Shown here piece by piece: positions 8,747-17,134 of a stretch of 64,000 nt of DNA (positions are counted from its first letter, which is position 1; every line of letters starts with the position of its first letter). The notes below the pieces were generated by a model. That model saw nothing but the letters and a program-made list of their open reading frames with translations, made no database searches and was not told where the DNA came from. Position numbers and translations under genes: made by a program. Origin of the DNA: Streptomyces sp. NBC_01454 (GTDB taxonomy: Bacteria > Actinomycetota > Actinomycetes > Streptomycetales > Streptomycetaceae); contig NZ_CP109460.1 of the NCBI RefSeq assembly GCF_036227565.1, positions 2,976,001-3,040,000 of the forward strand. The letters are read 5' to 3'.

Positions 8747-10027
8747 TCACTCCGCGACGACGTACCCCGCCTCGCGCAGCGCTGTGCGAACCTCGTCGCA
8801 GTGCGCGGGGCCCTTGGTCTCCATGTGCAGTTCCACCTCGACCTCGGTCAGGCCGAGCTGCGGATCCGTCCGCACATGCCCGACGTCGAGGACGTTCGCG
8901 TCGACCACCGACAGCACCCCGAGCAGCGCCGCCAGCGCCCCCGGCCGGTCGGTGAGCCGCAGCCGCAGCGAGAGATAGCGTCCACCCGCGGCCATGCCGT
9001 GCCGCAGGATGCGCTGGAGCAGCAGCGGGTCCACGTTGCCGCCGGACAGCACGGCGACGACCGGCCCCTCGAAGGACTCCGGGTCGGCGAGCAGCGCGGC
9101 CACCGGGCTCGCCCCGGCCGGCTCCACCACCAGCTTCGCCCGCTCCAGGCACAGCAGCAGCGCGCTGGAGAGCTGGTCCTCGGTGACCGTACGGACCTCG
9201 TCCACCAGCTCCTCGACCATCCCGAAGGTGACCTCACCGGGGCGGCCCACCTTGATGCCGTCCGCCATGGTCGACAGCCCCTCGATCGCCACCGGACGCC
9301 CGGCCGCCAGCGACGGCGGATAGCAGGCCGCGCCCGCCGCCTGCACCCCGACGATCTTCACGTCCGGCCGCAGCGCCTTGACCGCGAGCGCGAGCCCCGC
9401 GGCCAGACCGCCGCCACCGATCCCGACGACGACCGTGCGCACCTCCGGGCACTGCTCGAGGATCTCCAGGCCGACCGTGCCCTGCCCGGCGATGATGTCG
9501 GGGTGGTCGAAGGGGTGGATGAAGACCGCGCCGGTCTTCCGCGCATGCTCCTGGGCGGCGGCCAGCGTCTCGTCCACCACCTGACCGTGCAGCCGCACCT
9601 CGGCGCCGTATTCGCGGGTCGCGGCGACCTTCGGCAGGGGGGCGCCGACGGGCATGAACACCGTCGAGCGCACGCCCAGCAGGGACGCCGCGAGCGCCAC
9701 GCCCTGGGCGTGGTTGCCGGCGCTCGCGGCCACCACACCGGCCGCCCGCTGCTGCGCGGTGAGCCCGGCGATCCGTACATAGGCGCCACGGATCTTGAAG
9801 GAGCCGGTGCGCTGGAGGTTCTCGCACTTGAGGTGGACGGGCGCGCCCACCAGCCCGGTCAGATAGCGGCTGCCCTCCATGGCGGTGACCCGGGAGACGC
9901 CGGAGAGCATCTTGTCCGCGTTGCGTACGTCATCGACCGTAATTGCGGGAAGCGGGGCCGCGGCGGAGCCCTCTCCCGAGGAGGCGGCGGAGGGCTCGTG
10001 CGACGTACGCGGCGTGTGAGCGGCCAT
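8747..10027 (-). CDS. ilvA: Threonine ammonia-lyase (threonine dehydratase)
   Basis: 426 residues. PLP-dependent enzyme converting L-threonine to 2-oxobutanoate and ammonia, the first step towards isoleucine, and in streptomycetes also a source of C4/C3 acyl-CoA precursors. The PLP lysine is in TGSFKIRGA near residue 70; the phosphate-binding glycine loop reads GIGGGGLAAG. After residue about 330 there is an ACT-type regulatory domain (YLSLRLRLTDRPGALAALL). The ATG at 10027 gives MAAHTPRTSHE; the frame stays open much further upstream but with no family-like sequence. Single gene; divergent from the MarR gene. Confidence 0.92.
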   Translation of the reverse strand: MAAHTPRTSHEPSAASSGEGSAAAPLPAITVDDVRNADKMLSGVSRVTAMEGSRYLTGLVGAPVHLKCENLQRTGSFKIRGAYVRIAGLTAQQRAAGVVAASAGNHAQGVALAASLLGVRSTVFMPVGAPLPKVAATREYGAEVRLHGQVVDETLAAAQEHARKTGAVFIHPFDHPDIIAGQGTVGLEILEQCPEVRTVVVGIGGGGLAAGLALAVKALRPDVKIVGVQAAGAACYPPSLAAGRPVAIEGLSTMADGIKVGRPGEVTFGMVEELVDEVRTVTEDQLSSALLLCLERAKLVVEPAGASPVAALLADPESFEGPVVAVLSGGNVDPLLLQRILRHGMAAGGRYLSLRLRLTDRPGALAALLGVLSVVDANVLDVGHVRTDPQLGLTEVEVELHMETKGPAHCDEVRTALREAGYVVAE

Positions 10028-10234
10028 GCCGCCAGTCTTACAGTTTGCCCACCTGAGGGCCTTTTCTGTCCGGCTGTCAGGACGGCACGGGCGGCCGCGC
10101 GCCCCCGGGCACCGCACGGCCGCCCGGGGGTTACGGGGCGTTATCGGAATGGACCGCACGGGTACGCCCCACGCCGGGTCCGCGTACGCTGTCCTCCCAT
10201 CCATACGCACATCCACCGAAGCGAGCTCCCGGCC

Positions 10235-10735
10235 ATGCCCACCTCTTCGGACATGACGACCCATACCGACCCCGCTCTCCTCGACGCGCTGCAGCACCAA
10301 GTGGCCGTCTTCGCCCGCCGCGCCGAACAGAGCCGGCTCGGCGGCGTCGGACAGGCGCGCAACTCCATGGACCGCGCCGCCTACCTGCTGCTCAACCGCC
10401 TGGACCAGGAAGGCCCGATGGGCGTCAAGGCCCTGGCCGCCGGTATGGGCATCGACTCCTCGACGGTCACCCGCCAGGTCGCCCCGCTGGTCGACTCCGG
10501 GCTGGTCAGCCGCGCCACCCACCCCGAGGACGGCCGCGCCGTGGTGCTCCAGCTGTCCGAGCGCGGCCACGCCCGCCTGGACGAGGTGCGCACCTCGCGC
10601 CGTGCGCTGATGGCCCTGGTGACGGAGGAGTGGTCCGAGGCGGAGCGCGAGGCGTTCACCACGCTCCTGACGCGCTTCAACACCTCGCTCGCCGACCTCA
10701 CCACGTCCCTGACACCGGCCGGCCCCGCGTCCTGA
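10235..10735 (+). CDS. MarR-family transcriptional regulator
   Basis: 166 residues. Winged helix-turn-helix of MarR type: the recognition region reads VKALAAGMGIDSSTVTRQVAPLVDSGLVSR, the wing THPEDGRAVVLQLSERG, and a long C-terminal dimerisation helix follows. MarR proteins are dimeric repressors released by small phenolic or oxidant ligands. Start is either ATG 10235 or ATG 10253 (MTTHTDPALL). The target is not evident; the divergent neighbour is ilvA. A TACGCT box at 10185-10190 could be its -10 element. Confidence 0.88.
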   Translation: MPTSSDMTTHTDPALLDALQHQVAVFARRAEQSRLGGVGQARNSMDRAAYLLLNRLDQEGPMGVKALAAGMGIDSSTVTRQVAPLVDSGLVSRATHPEDGRAVVLQLSERGHARLDEVRTSRRALMALVTEEWSEAEREAFTTLLTRFNTSLADLTTSLTPAGPAS

Positions 10736-10816
10736 CCGACGGCCTGAGCATCGCCCTCCCCGTCCCCGTGAGCGTCCCCGCCCCGCCCCCGTGACCGGCC
10801 GTGCGCGTCACGCCTC

Positions 10817-10846
10817 TTGACCGGGTGGCCGCACTGCCGTGCTATA
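10817..10846 (+). promoter_or_regulatory. Candidate promoter of the sigma-like gene
   Basis: TTGACC at 10817-10822 and GCTATA at 10841-10846 with an 18-bp spacer, ending about 40 bases before the likely GTG start. The -10 match is imperfect (it lacks the final T of TAnnnT), so this is a weak prediction. Confidence 0.3.
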
Positions 10847-10885
10847 GGAGCCCAGGGGTCGGGTGTCCGTCATCCGGGAGGCGTG

Positions 10886-11401
10886 GTGCGAGAGCGGCGA
10901 CCGGCGCAGGAGCGCCGCCGCACCCGGGAGTTCGAGTCGTTCGTGGCCGGCGCCGGGGGCCGGCTGCTGTACGCCGCCACGCTGCTGACCGGCGAGCCGG
11001 CCGCCCGTCCCGCCCCGGCCGCCGAGGAGTTGCTGCTCTGCGCGCTGTCACGGACCTACGCCGCCTGGGACCGGCTGCACGGCGACGATCCGTACGAGCG
11101 CACCCGCCGTGAGCTGGCCGCCCGCTTCGCCCGTACCGCCCGCCGGCACCGCCGGCCGCGCGGCGGCCCGCTGGACCGGCTGTCCCCCCGGGAGCGTCTG
11201 ATCCTCGTCCTGCGGCTGTACGAGGACGTGCCCGAGGAGCTGACCGCGGCCCAACTCGGCCTGCCCGCCGAGCGGGTGCACGCCCTGTGTCTGCGCGCCG
11301 TCGCGGACCTGCGCAGCCGCCGGCGCCCGGAACCGCCGCCCGCCCCGGCCCCGTCCCCGGCCCCGTCCCCGTCGCCGTCCCCAAAGACCTCGGCCCCATG
11401 A
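10886..11401 (+). CDS. Small ECF/SigE-like sigma factor protein
   Basis: 171 residues if started at GTG 10886, which has GGGAGG four bases upstream (GTG 10883 is too close to it). The N-terminal part FESFVAGAGGRLLYAATLLTG resembles region 2 of SigE-family ECF factors, and LSPRERLILVLRLYEDVPEELTAAQLG reads as region 4 helix-turn-helix. The middle is divergent and the C-terminus is a Pro/Ser/Ala tail, so promoter-specific activity is uncertain. The stop overlaps the start of the next gene (ATGA), linking it to a small membrane protein in the manner of sigma/anti-sigma pairs. Confidence 0.6.
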   Translation: MRERRPAQERRRTREFESFVAGAGGRLLYAATLLTGEPAARPAPAAEELLLCALSRTYAAWDRLHGDDPYERTRRELAARFARTARRHRRPRGGPLDRLSPRERLILVLRLYEDVPEELTAAQLGLPAERVHALCLRAVADLRSRRRPEPPPAPAPSPAPSPSPSPKTSAP

Positions 11402-11700
11402 GCCTCTCGGGTCTCCCCGGCAGCCCCAACAGCCCTGAAAGTCCCGACAGCCCCGGCCTCCCGGACCGCAAACAGGCCGAGGTGCGAAGAATGCTGGCGG
11501 GCCCGTATCCGCTCGTCCCGCCCGCTCTGGCGGCCCGCGCCGCCGAGCGCGGCCGCCGGCTCCTGGCCCGCCGCACCCTGCTGCGCCGCCTGGGCTGGCT
11601 GCTCGCCCTGTGCGTGCTGGTGACGCTGCTCTTCCTGGCCACGGACCGGCCATGGCTGCCCCCGCCCACCCACACCACCCCTCCCGTGGAGGGGTGGTGA
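11398..11700 (+). CDS. Small membrane protein coupled to the sigma-like gene
   Basis: 100 residues. It opens with a Ser/Pro/Gly-rich segment (SLSGLPGSPNSPESPDSPG), then a basic helix-forming stretch, one transmembrane helix (about residues 67-84, LGWLLALCVLVTLLFLA) and a short proline-rich outer tail. Translation starts inside the stop of the upstream sigma-like gene. By position and topology it could be a membrane anchor or anti-sigma-like partner, but there is no zinc HxxxCxxC motif or recognised anti-sigma domain. Convergent with metB, 23 bp away. Confidence 0.65.
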   Translation: MSLSGLPGSPNSPESPDSPGLPDRKQAEVRRMLAGPYPLVPPALAARAAERGRRLLARRTLLRRLGWLLALCVLVTLLFLATDRPWLPPPTHTTPPVEGW

Positions 11701-11723
11701 ACGGCGGGGGCGCGAGGGCTCCG

Positions 11724-12875
11724 TCAGCCCAACGCCTGCGTGAGGTCGGCCAGCAGGTCGTCGACGGACTCGATGCCGACCGAGAGGCGCACCAGGTCCG
11801 CGGGGACCTCCAGCAGCGAACCGGCCGTCGAGGCGTGCGTCATCAGCCCCGGGTGCTCGATCAGCGACTCGACGCCGCCGAGCGACTCCCCGAGGGTGAA
11901 CAGCTTCGCGCGGTTGCAGACCTCCACGGCGGCCTGCTCGCCGCCCGCGACCTGGAACGACACCATGCCGCCGAAGGACCGCATCTGCTTCGACGCGATC
12001 TCGTGGCCCGGGTGCTCGGCCAGCCCCGGGTAGTAGACGCGGGTGACCTTGTTGTGCGAGGTCAGCAGGTCCGCGATACGGGCCGCGTTGGCGCTGTGGC
12101 GGTCCATACGGACGGCGAGCGTCTTGATGCCGCGCATCACCAGCCAGGCGTCGAAGGGGCCGGCGACCGCGCCCATCGCGTTCTGGTGGTAGGCGAGTTC
12201 CTCACCGAAGGCGTCGTCGTTGACGACGAGGGCGCCGCCGACCACGTCCGAGTGTCCGCCCATGTACTTGGTCGTGGAGTAGACGACCGCGTCCGCGCCG
12301 AGGGCGAGCGGCTGCTGGAGGTACGGGCTGGCGAAGGTGTTGTCGACGACGAGCTTGACGCCGGCTTCCCGGGCGACGCCGGCCAGCGCCGAGATGTCGC
12401 TGATGCCGAGCAGCGGGTTGCTGGGCGTCTCCACCCAGATCGCCTTCGTACGGGGCCGCAGGGCGTCGCGAACGGCATTCGGGTCGGAGGTGTCGGCGAC
12501 CGACCACTCCACGCCCCACCGCTCGACGACCTTGGAGATGAGACGGAACGTTCCGCCATAGGCGTCGTTCGGGATGACGACATGGTCGCCGGGGACCAGC
12601 AGGGTCCGCAGCAGGCAGTCCTCCGCGGCGAGGCCGGAGGCGAAGGCGAGGCCCCGGCGGCCCCCGTCCAGGGCCGCGAGATTCTCCTCCAGGGCGGTAC
12701 GGGTCGGATTGGCGCTGCGGCTGTACTCGTAGCCGCCGCGCAGCCCGCCCACGCCGTCCTGCTTGTAGGTGGACACCTGGTAGATGGGCGGTACCACCGC
12801 GCCGGTGACCTCGTCGGGCTCCTGACCTGCGTGGATGGCAAGGGTTTCAAAATGCTGTGGGTGTTGTTCGCTCAT
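11724..12875 (-). CDS. metB: Cystathionine gamma-synthase / gamma-lyase-type enzyme
   Basis: 383 residues, PLP fold type I Cys/Met metabolism family. The PLP lysine is in YSTTKYMGGHSD; upstream SRSANPTR and the DNTFASPY strand match the family. Cystathionine gamma-synthase joins O-succinyl-homoserine and cysteine; in actinomycetes close relatives also carry out gamma-elimination in reverse transsulfuration, and the two activities cannot be separated by eye. The ATG at 12875 gives MSEQHPQHFETLAIHAGQ, the standard opening. In the upstream gap CCGAACTTTTCGG (12902-12914) is a small inverted repeat followed by a second GAACTTT and may be an operator. Confidence 0.92.
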   Translation of the reverse strand: MSEQHPQHFETLAIHAGQEPDEVTGAVVPPIYQVSTYKQDGVGGLRGGYEYSRSANPTRTALEENLAALDGGRRGLAFASGLAAEDCLLRTLLVPGDHVVIPNDAYGGTFRLISKVVERWGVEWSVADTSDPNAVRDALRPRTKAIWVETPSNPLLGISDISALAGVAREAGVKLVVDNTFASPYLQQPLALGADAVVYSTTKYMGGHSDVVGGALVVNDDAFGEELAYHQNAMGAVAGPFDAWLVMRGIKTLAVRMDRHSANAARIADLLTSHNKVTRVYYPGLAEHPGHEIASKQMRSFGGMVSFQVAGGEQAAVEVCNRAKLFTLGESLGGVESLIEHPGLMTHASTAGSLLEVPADLVRLSVGIESVDDLLADLTQALG

Positions 12876-13083
12876 GCCGCCGAGGGTAGTCGGCCGCGCG
12901 ACCGAACTTTTCGGAACTTTCTGGTTGGCTGGATAGTGGATACATACGAAGGACCGCATGCCCCTTCCCGCCCCTCCCGCCCGCCGCACCGGTGACCACC
13001 CACCGCACCGGGAATCCCCGGCGGTCCCGGCACGTTGACCCTCCAGGCAGCCGTAACAAGAATTTCAGGTACAGGACACCCAC

Positions 13084-14247
13084 ATGGACGCTCTGCTCCT
13101 TCTCCTCGCCGCGCTCGCGCTCGGCGGGTTCGTCTTCCTGCCCTGGATGCGCCGGCGCCGGGCCGTACAGGACACCCGGCGCGGCCTGGTGGCGGCCGCC
13201 GACCCGATGGCCGGATACGGCTTCGTACCGCTGGAGGAGCTCGACGTACGGCTGCCGGGCCCCGATGAGGAGCTGGACGAGGCGCTGGCCGAAATGCGCC
13301 GAACACACGACTGGCGCCCGGCGGCCGCACTGCTGAAGTCCACCGGCGACGACTGGGAGCGCCGCTGGCAGCGGGTGCAGACGCTGGCCGGCGCCGCCGC
13401 CTTCGAGCTGGCCGCGCAGGAGGCGAGCGAGGAACAGCGGCGCGGTACGGCACCGGGGTACGGCGACGGCGGCCGCACCGGCGGGATCTGGCTGCGCACC
13501 TGGCGCACGGAGGCACCCAAGGATCCCGGTGGCGCCCAGACCCACGCCCAGTTCCTCGTCCTCCAGGCACTGCGCGATCCCGGCTCGCAGGACTTCCGCA
13601 TGATCCTGGAGGAGGCCCGTACGGTCTGCCGGGAGGCGGCGCTGCTCGCCCCGGGCAGCCCCCTCCCGTACATCATCGAGCTCGCCGTCGCCCGCGGCCT
13701 CGGCGACCGCGCCGCCGACTACGAGGAGCTGTGGACCAAGGTCGCCCAGCGCGCGCCGCAGCACATGGGCGCACATCTCGCCGCGCTCCCCTACTGGTCG
13801 CAGAAGTGGCACGGCTCCCGCAAGGAGGCCGAGGCCTTCGCCGAGCGCGCCGCGGCCGGCGCCCCCGCCAAGACCCTCCTCCCGGCCCTCCCCCTCTTCG
13901 CGGTCTACGAGCACCTCCCCGAGGCCAACATGGTCCGCAGCCTCTACCGGAGCGAGGTCGTCGAGCGCGCCATCGAGGGCGCCCACTTCGCCCTCCGCGA
14001 GGCCCCCGCCGACCACCCCATGGCCCCGCACGTCCGCCATCTGCTCGTCTGGTTCCTGGTCCGGGCCGAGCGCTACGCCGAGGCCATGGAACAGCTCCGC
14101 CTGGTGGACGGCCATGTCGGCGCCGTCCCGTGGTCGTACGGCCACAGCCCCGCCGCCGAGTACGCCGCCTACCGCGCCCTGGCCGTCGCGGGCTGGGAAC
14201 AACTGGGCGGCAACGCGGCGGGCTTCCCCCCGGCGGGGCCGCAGTAG
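13084..14247 (+). CDS. Conserved membrane-anchored helical (TPR-like) protein of unknown function
   Basis: 387 residues. It begins with a single hydrophobic helix ([26 protein letters not shown]) immediately followed by a basic stop-transfer patch, so it is probably anchored with the remainder in the cytoplasm. The rest is helical with repeated A..A...L patterns that resemble TPR/SEL1-like solenoids, without a catalytic motif that I recognise. I recall a conserved streptomycete gene at this place between metB and msrA. No function can be proposed. Confidence 0.8.
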   Translation: MDALLLLLAALALGGFVFLPWMRRRRAVQDTRRGLVAAADPMAGYGFVPLEELDVRLPGPDEELDEALAEMRRTHDWRPAAALLKSTGDDWERRWQRVQTLAGAAAFELAAQEASEEQRRGTAPGYGDGGRTGGIWLRTWRTEAPKDPGGAQTHAQFLVLQALRDPGSQDFRMILEEARTVCREAALLAPGSPLPYIIELAVARGLGDRAADYEELWTKVAQRAPQHMGAHLAALPYWSQKWHGSRKEAEAFAERAAAGAPAKTLLPALPLFAVYEHLPEANMVRSLYRSEVVERAIEGAHFALREAPADHPMAPHVRHLLVWFLVRAERYAEAMEQLRLVDGHVGAVPWSYGHSPAAEYAAYRALAVAGWEQLGGNAAGFPPAGPQ

Positions 14248-14404
14248 GCCGTGCCCCGGGGGGGAACAGCCCCCACCCACGATCCCCACCCACCGCGGGG
14301 CCGGAATACCCCCGCCCCCTTCAGCGTTCCTCCCACTACCGCTACGAACGCCGAGTGCCGCTTCTTCGCCCAGCCCGCCCAAGCCAGCCCAGGAGCCTGA
14401 TCTC

Positions 14405-15106
14405 ATGCTCTTCTCCCGCTTCAAGACCCACCTGCCCACCCCCGAGGAAGCGCTCGAAGGCCGCCCCGAGCGGACCTTCGCCGTCCCCGACCGGCACACC
14501 GTCCTCGGCAACCCGCTGCTGGGCCCGTACCCGGAGGGTCTGGAGATCGCCGACTTCGGCCTGGGGTGCTTCTGGGGCGCCGAGCGGAAGTTCTGGCAGA
14601 CCGAGGGCGTCTGGACGACCCTCGTCGGCTACCAGGGCGGCCACACCCCGAACCCCACCTACGAAGAGGTCTGCAGCGGCCACACCGGCCACACCGAGGC
14701 CGTCCGCGTCGTCCACGACCCCGCCGTCGTCCCGTACACGACCCTCCTGAAGCTCTTCTGGGAGTCCCACGACCCCACCCAGGGCTTCCGCCAGGGCAAC
14801 GACGTCGGCACCCAGTACCGCTCGGCGATCTACACCCACTCCCCCGCCCAGCAACAGGCCGCCGAAGCCTCCCGCGACGCCTACCGCACCGTCCTCCACA
14901 ACGCCGGCCACCCCGACATCACCACCGAAATCCTCCCGGCCGACCCCGCCCGCCCCTTCTACCCGGCTGAGGGCTACCACCAGCAGTACCTCGACAAGAA
15001 CCCGACGGGGTACTGCGGGATCGGGGGGACGGGGGTCAAGCTAAGTGACCCATCCGTGGGCGGCTCGGGCTCGTGTCCAACGGGGATCGCGCCCGTCGAG
15101 GACTGA
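14405..15106 (+). CDS. msrA: Peptide-methionine (S)-S-oxide reductase
   Basis: 233 residues. Repairs oxidised methionine using thioredoxin. The catalytic motif [12 protein letters not shown] lies near residue 55, and [24 protein letters not shown] and GTQYRSAIY follow as expected. [22 protein letters not shown] stretch precedes the end, where most streptomycete proteins have a Ser-Cys-Pro tail directly after GTGV. Here about eleven residues ([11 protein letters not shown]) are inserted before [12 protein letters not shown] diverged second copy of this tail lies about 700 bases downstream, so the present end may have been supplied by an inserted element. ATG chosen because [17 protein letters not shown] is the conserved opening. 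Confidence 0.93.
   Translation: MLFSRFKTHLPTPEEALEGRPERTFAVPDRHTVLGNPLLGPYPEGLEIADFGLGCFWGAERKFWQTEGVWTTLVGYQGGHTPNPTYEEVCSGHTGHTEAVRVVHDPAVVPYTTLLKLFWESHDPTQGFRQGNDVGTQYRSAIYTHSPAQQQAAEASRDAYRTVLHNAGHPDITTEILPADPARPFYPAEGYHQQYLDKNPTGYCGIGGTGVKLSDPSVGGSGSCPTGIAPVED
15026..15106 (+). repeat. Left copy of duplicated msrA 3' end
   Basis: Contains GGGACGGGGG, then T, CAAG, CTAAGTG, A, CCC and later a TCC-ACGGG-AT-GC-CCC block encoding PTGIAP. The same succession of blocks occurs at 15732-15815 with substitutions and small indels. Interpreted as the left flank of an inserted or duplicated segment. Confidence 0.55.
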
Positions 15107-15266
15107 CCTTGGGAATCTCGGCCGGAACAGGGCGTACGGAGTAACACCCCGCTTGGCATGGATGACATAGCCAGCAAGTCCCGCAACCAGCACGCATTCG
15201 CCTACTTGCGCCGTTTTCCAGCCAAGGAGGCAAAACCGTACAGACGGCGGGAGCAGACCCACCAAA

Positions 15267-15695
15267 ATGCAGGCCATGGCAACCTCGGGGGCAGCAGGAA
15301 AAGGGCTAGGTGGTCTGGGCAAGTGGTGGGGGGTCCTAAGTGGCCTTCTACTGATCGCCGCGTGGATCAACCATGCGGCAGGACCAGTCGTGGTGATCGC
15401 GCTTTCAGCAGTCACTACCGCGTGGTGCTTCTTCCGAGCCCCTGTTACGTGTGGTGCTCCGGTCCGAGGGCACGATGACGGCTGCCGGAACAACGCTTCG
15501 GGGCTTCTCATGGGATGTGCACAGGTCCGCCAGCACCGCTGGGGGAAGCTTAAGGAGTTGGTCCTCCGACGCCAGCTACGCGCCTTCTGCTCAGGCCTGT
15601 TCTCGGACGGCAAGGCCATCATCGTCACGCTCGCAGGCGTAGGGAGCTTTGTCTCCGGCCTCGTCGCCCTTGTCCCAGGCATCGTCATCCACTGA
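15267..15695 (+). CDS. Small membrane protein associated with mobile regions
   Basis: 142 residues (ATG 15267; ATG 15276 is an alternative). Two adjacent hydrophobic segments (about residues 20-57) are followed by a Cys-containing stretch CGAPVRGHDDGCRNNASGLLMGC, a basic helix RQHRWGKLKELVLRRQLR, and a final hydrophobic segment. The C-RNNA-GLL-GC-..QHKW-type pattern is one I associate with hypothetical proteins encoded in streptomycete integrative elements and islands; I cannot name a function. It is the only gene between the two copies of the msrA tail. Confidence 0.55.
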   Translation: MQAMATSGAAGKGLGGLGKWWGVLSGLLLIAAWINHAAGPVVVIALSAVTTAWCFFRAPVTCGAPVRGHDDGCRNNASGLLMGCAQVRQHRWGKLKELVLRRQLRAFCSGLFSDGKAIIVTLAGVGSFVSGLVALVPGIVIH

Positions 15696-15731
15696 CCGGC
15701 CGAGCCAATCACGGGGCAACACACCCCGTTA

Positions 15732-15815
15732 GGGACGGGGGCAAGCAGCTAAGTGCCCCTTCCGGGACGAACTGGGGTCGGTCCTTCCCGACGGGCATTG
15801 CCCCCGCCCCCGAAA
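15732..15815 (+). repeat. Right copy of duplicated msrA 3' end
   Basis: Carries GGGACGGGGG, CAAGCAGCTAAGTG, CCCC, TTCC and then CCGACGGGCATTGCCCCCG. In one frame it reads KQLSAPS ... SFPTGIAPAPE, matching KLSDPS ... [11 protein letters not shown] of the present MsrA end. It is not part of an intact gene. It could be the displaced original msrA end or the right boundary of a remnant element. Confidence 0.5.
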
Positions 15816-16207
15816 CGTCGGAGAAGTGGCCGGACCGGCCTGAGTCCGGCTCAACCGGCCGTGGCGTCGATCGCCATTTGCGCGATGCCACGGCCGAGCT
15901 GTCTCGCCGAAGGGCCGAACGATCGATGCGAGGTAGCGGCACACGGGATCCACGATCTCCGTCTACCAGACGTGCTCCCAGGATTTGGGCTTGCCTGCGG
16001 TTCACCAGGGCCGCTTTCCCAAAGCGTTGAAGCAGGACCGCAAGGCATGCATCAAGCCGTCGTTCCTCAAGAGCGGCGCTCGACATGCCCCGGCCCCGTC
16101 TGCCGACACCCCTCGTGGGTACGGTCGCCTTGAAGTCTGTTGCCGGCCGCTGCTGGCTCGGCGATCTGCGCTACCGGGTTGGCGGTGTTGAGGGAGTGGA
16201 TACGGGC
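15816..16207. other. Intergenic region with a hairpin, no gene
   Basis: About 390 bases without a convincing coding region. A hairpin with a perfect 9-bp outer stem (GGCCGTGGC at 15857-15865 with GCCACGGCC at 15887-15895) and further inner ATCGC/GCGAT pairing lies 40 bases after the right msrA-tail copy. It would suit an original msrA terminator. The rest (15900-16200) has mixed codon positions and looks like decayed sequence. Confidence 0.4.
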
Positions 16208-17128
16208 ATGCCGTCTGATGCTGAGCAGAGCACAGGAGAGGGGTTCACGTCAGGCGCCGCTACGCAGGTGCTGGCTGCGGCATGTCGACGGGCGGGGCTC
16301 GACGGTGACGGAGCGCGCCTGATCCGCTTGGGGGAGAACGCGCTGTTCCGGCTGGCTTCCCACCCTGTGGTGGTGCGCATCGCCCGTACGACGGAATACC
16401 TGGACTCGGCCCGAGGCGAGGTTCAGGCGTCGCGCTGGCTGTCGCGCGAGGGCTTCCCTGTGACGCGCGTGGTCGATGATCTGGAGCAGCCCACAGTCGT
16501 CGACGGACATCCGGTGACGTTCTGGCACCTGATCGAGGAGGGGGCCCGCAAGGCGACGTACGGAGAGCTGGGCGCGGTCCTCCGTGATCTGCACTCGCTC
16601 AGCCTGCCGGACACGCTGAACCTGCCTCCGTACCCCGTCCTGGACCGGACCGACCGACGGATCAACGCGGCGGTCGACATACCGGAGGATGACCGCGCGT
16701 TCCTGCGGAAGCGCGCGCGTGAGTTGCGGGACCGTGTGGCGGACCTTCGGTTCGAGTCCGAGAAGGGGCCCGTACACGGGGACGCTCATGTGCAGAACCT
16801 GATGGTGGACCGAAATGATCAGGTGGTCTTGATCGATCTGGAGCGGTTCAGCTTCGACCACCCCGAGTGGGATCTGATGGTCACCGCCACGGAGCATCAC
16901 AGCCTGGGATGGCAAACCAAGGAACAGTACGGCGCCTTCGTCGGCGCCTATGGGCGGGATCTCCGTACGTGGTCGGGCTTCTCCACCCTCCGCGCAGTGC
17001 AGGAATTCAACATGACCACATGGCTCATGCAGAACGTGTCCGAGAGCGCCGAGACGGCCGCGGAGTACACCCGTCGAATCTCCTCACTCCGGAACGAGGA
17101 CGCACCGCGCGACTGGAACCCGGGGTGA
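16208..17128 (+). CDS. Aminoglycoside phosphotransferase-family (APH/choline kinase-like) enzyme
   Basis: 306 residues from ATG 16208, with AGGGAG 11 bases upstream. The kinase core has an N-lobe strand pattern LGENALFRLASHPVVVRIAR (residue about 38 onward), the catalytic loop VHGDAHVQNLMVD (His at about residue 190) and the metal-binding IDLERF in place of DFG, the APH/choline kinase arrangement. Members phosphorylate aminoglycosides, homoserine, choline and other small molecules; nothing shows which substrate applies. It sits convergently 6 bp from an XRE/TPR regulator, a pairing often seen in streptomycete accessory regions, so the natural substrate may be a regulatory or secondary metabolite. 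Confidence 0.85.
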   Translation: MPSDAEQSTGEGFTSGAATQVLAAACRRAGLDGDGARLIRLGENALFRLASHPVVVRIARTTEYLDSARGEVQASRWLSREGFPVTRVVDDLEQPTVVDGHPVTFWHLIEEGARKATYGELGAVLRDLHSLSLPDTLNLPPYPVLDRTDRRINAAVDIPEDDRAFLRKRARELRDRVADLRFESEKGPVHGDAHVQNLMVDRNDQVVLIDLERFSFDHPEWDLMVTATEHHSLGWQTKEQYGAFVGAYGRDLRTWSGFSTLRAVQEFNMTTWLMQNVSESAETAAEYTRRISSLRNEDAPRDWNPG

Positions 17129-17134
17129 CCTCGG

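Noticed and set aside
12847-14511. 554-codon minus-strand frame
   Set aside because: Opposite a plausible plus-strand gene (13084-14247) with better codon pattern; the translation is Gly/Ala/Arg-rich without motifs.
15100-16200. tRNA gene as integration site near msrA
   Set aside because: No cloverleaf or CCA-ended sequence could be recognised on either strand; the repeated sequence is the msrA end itself.
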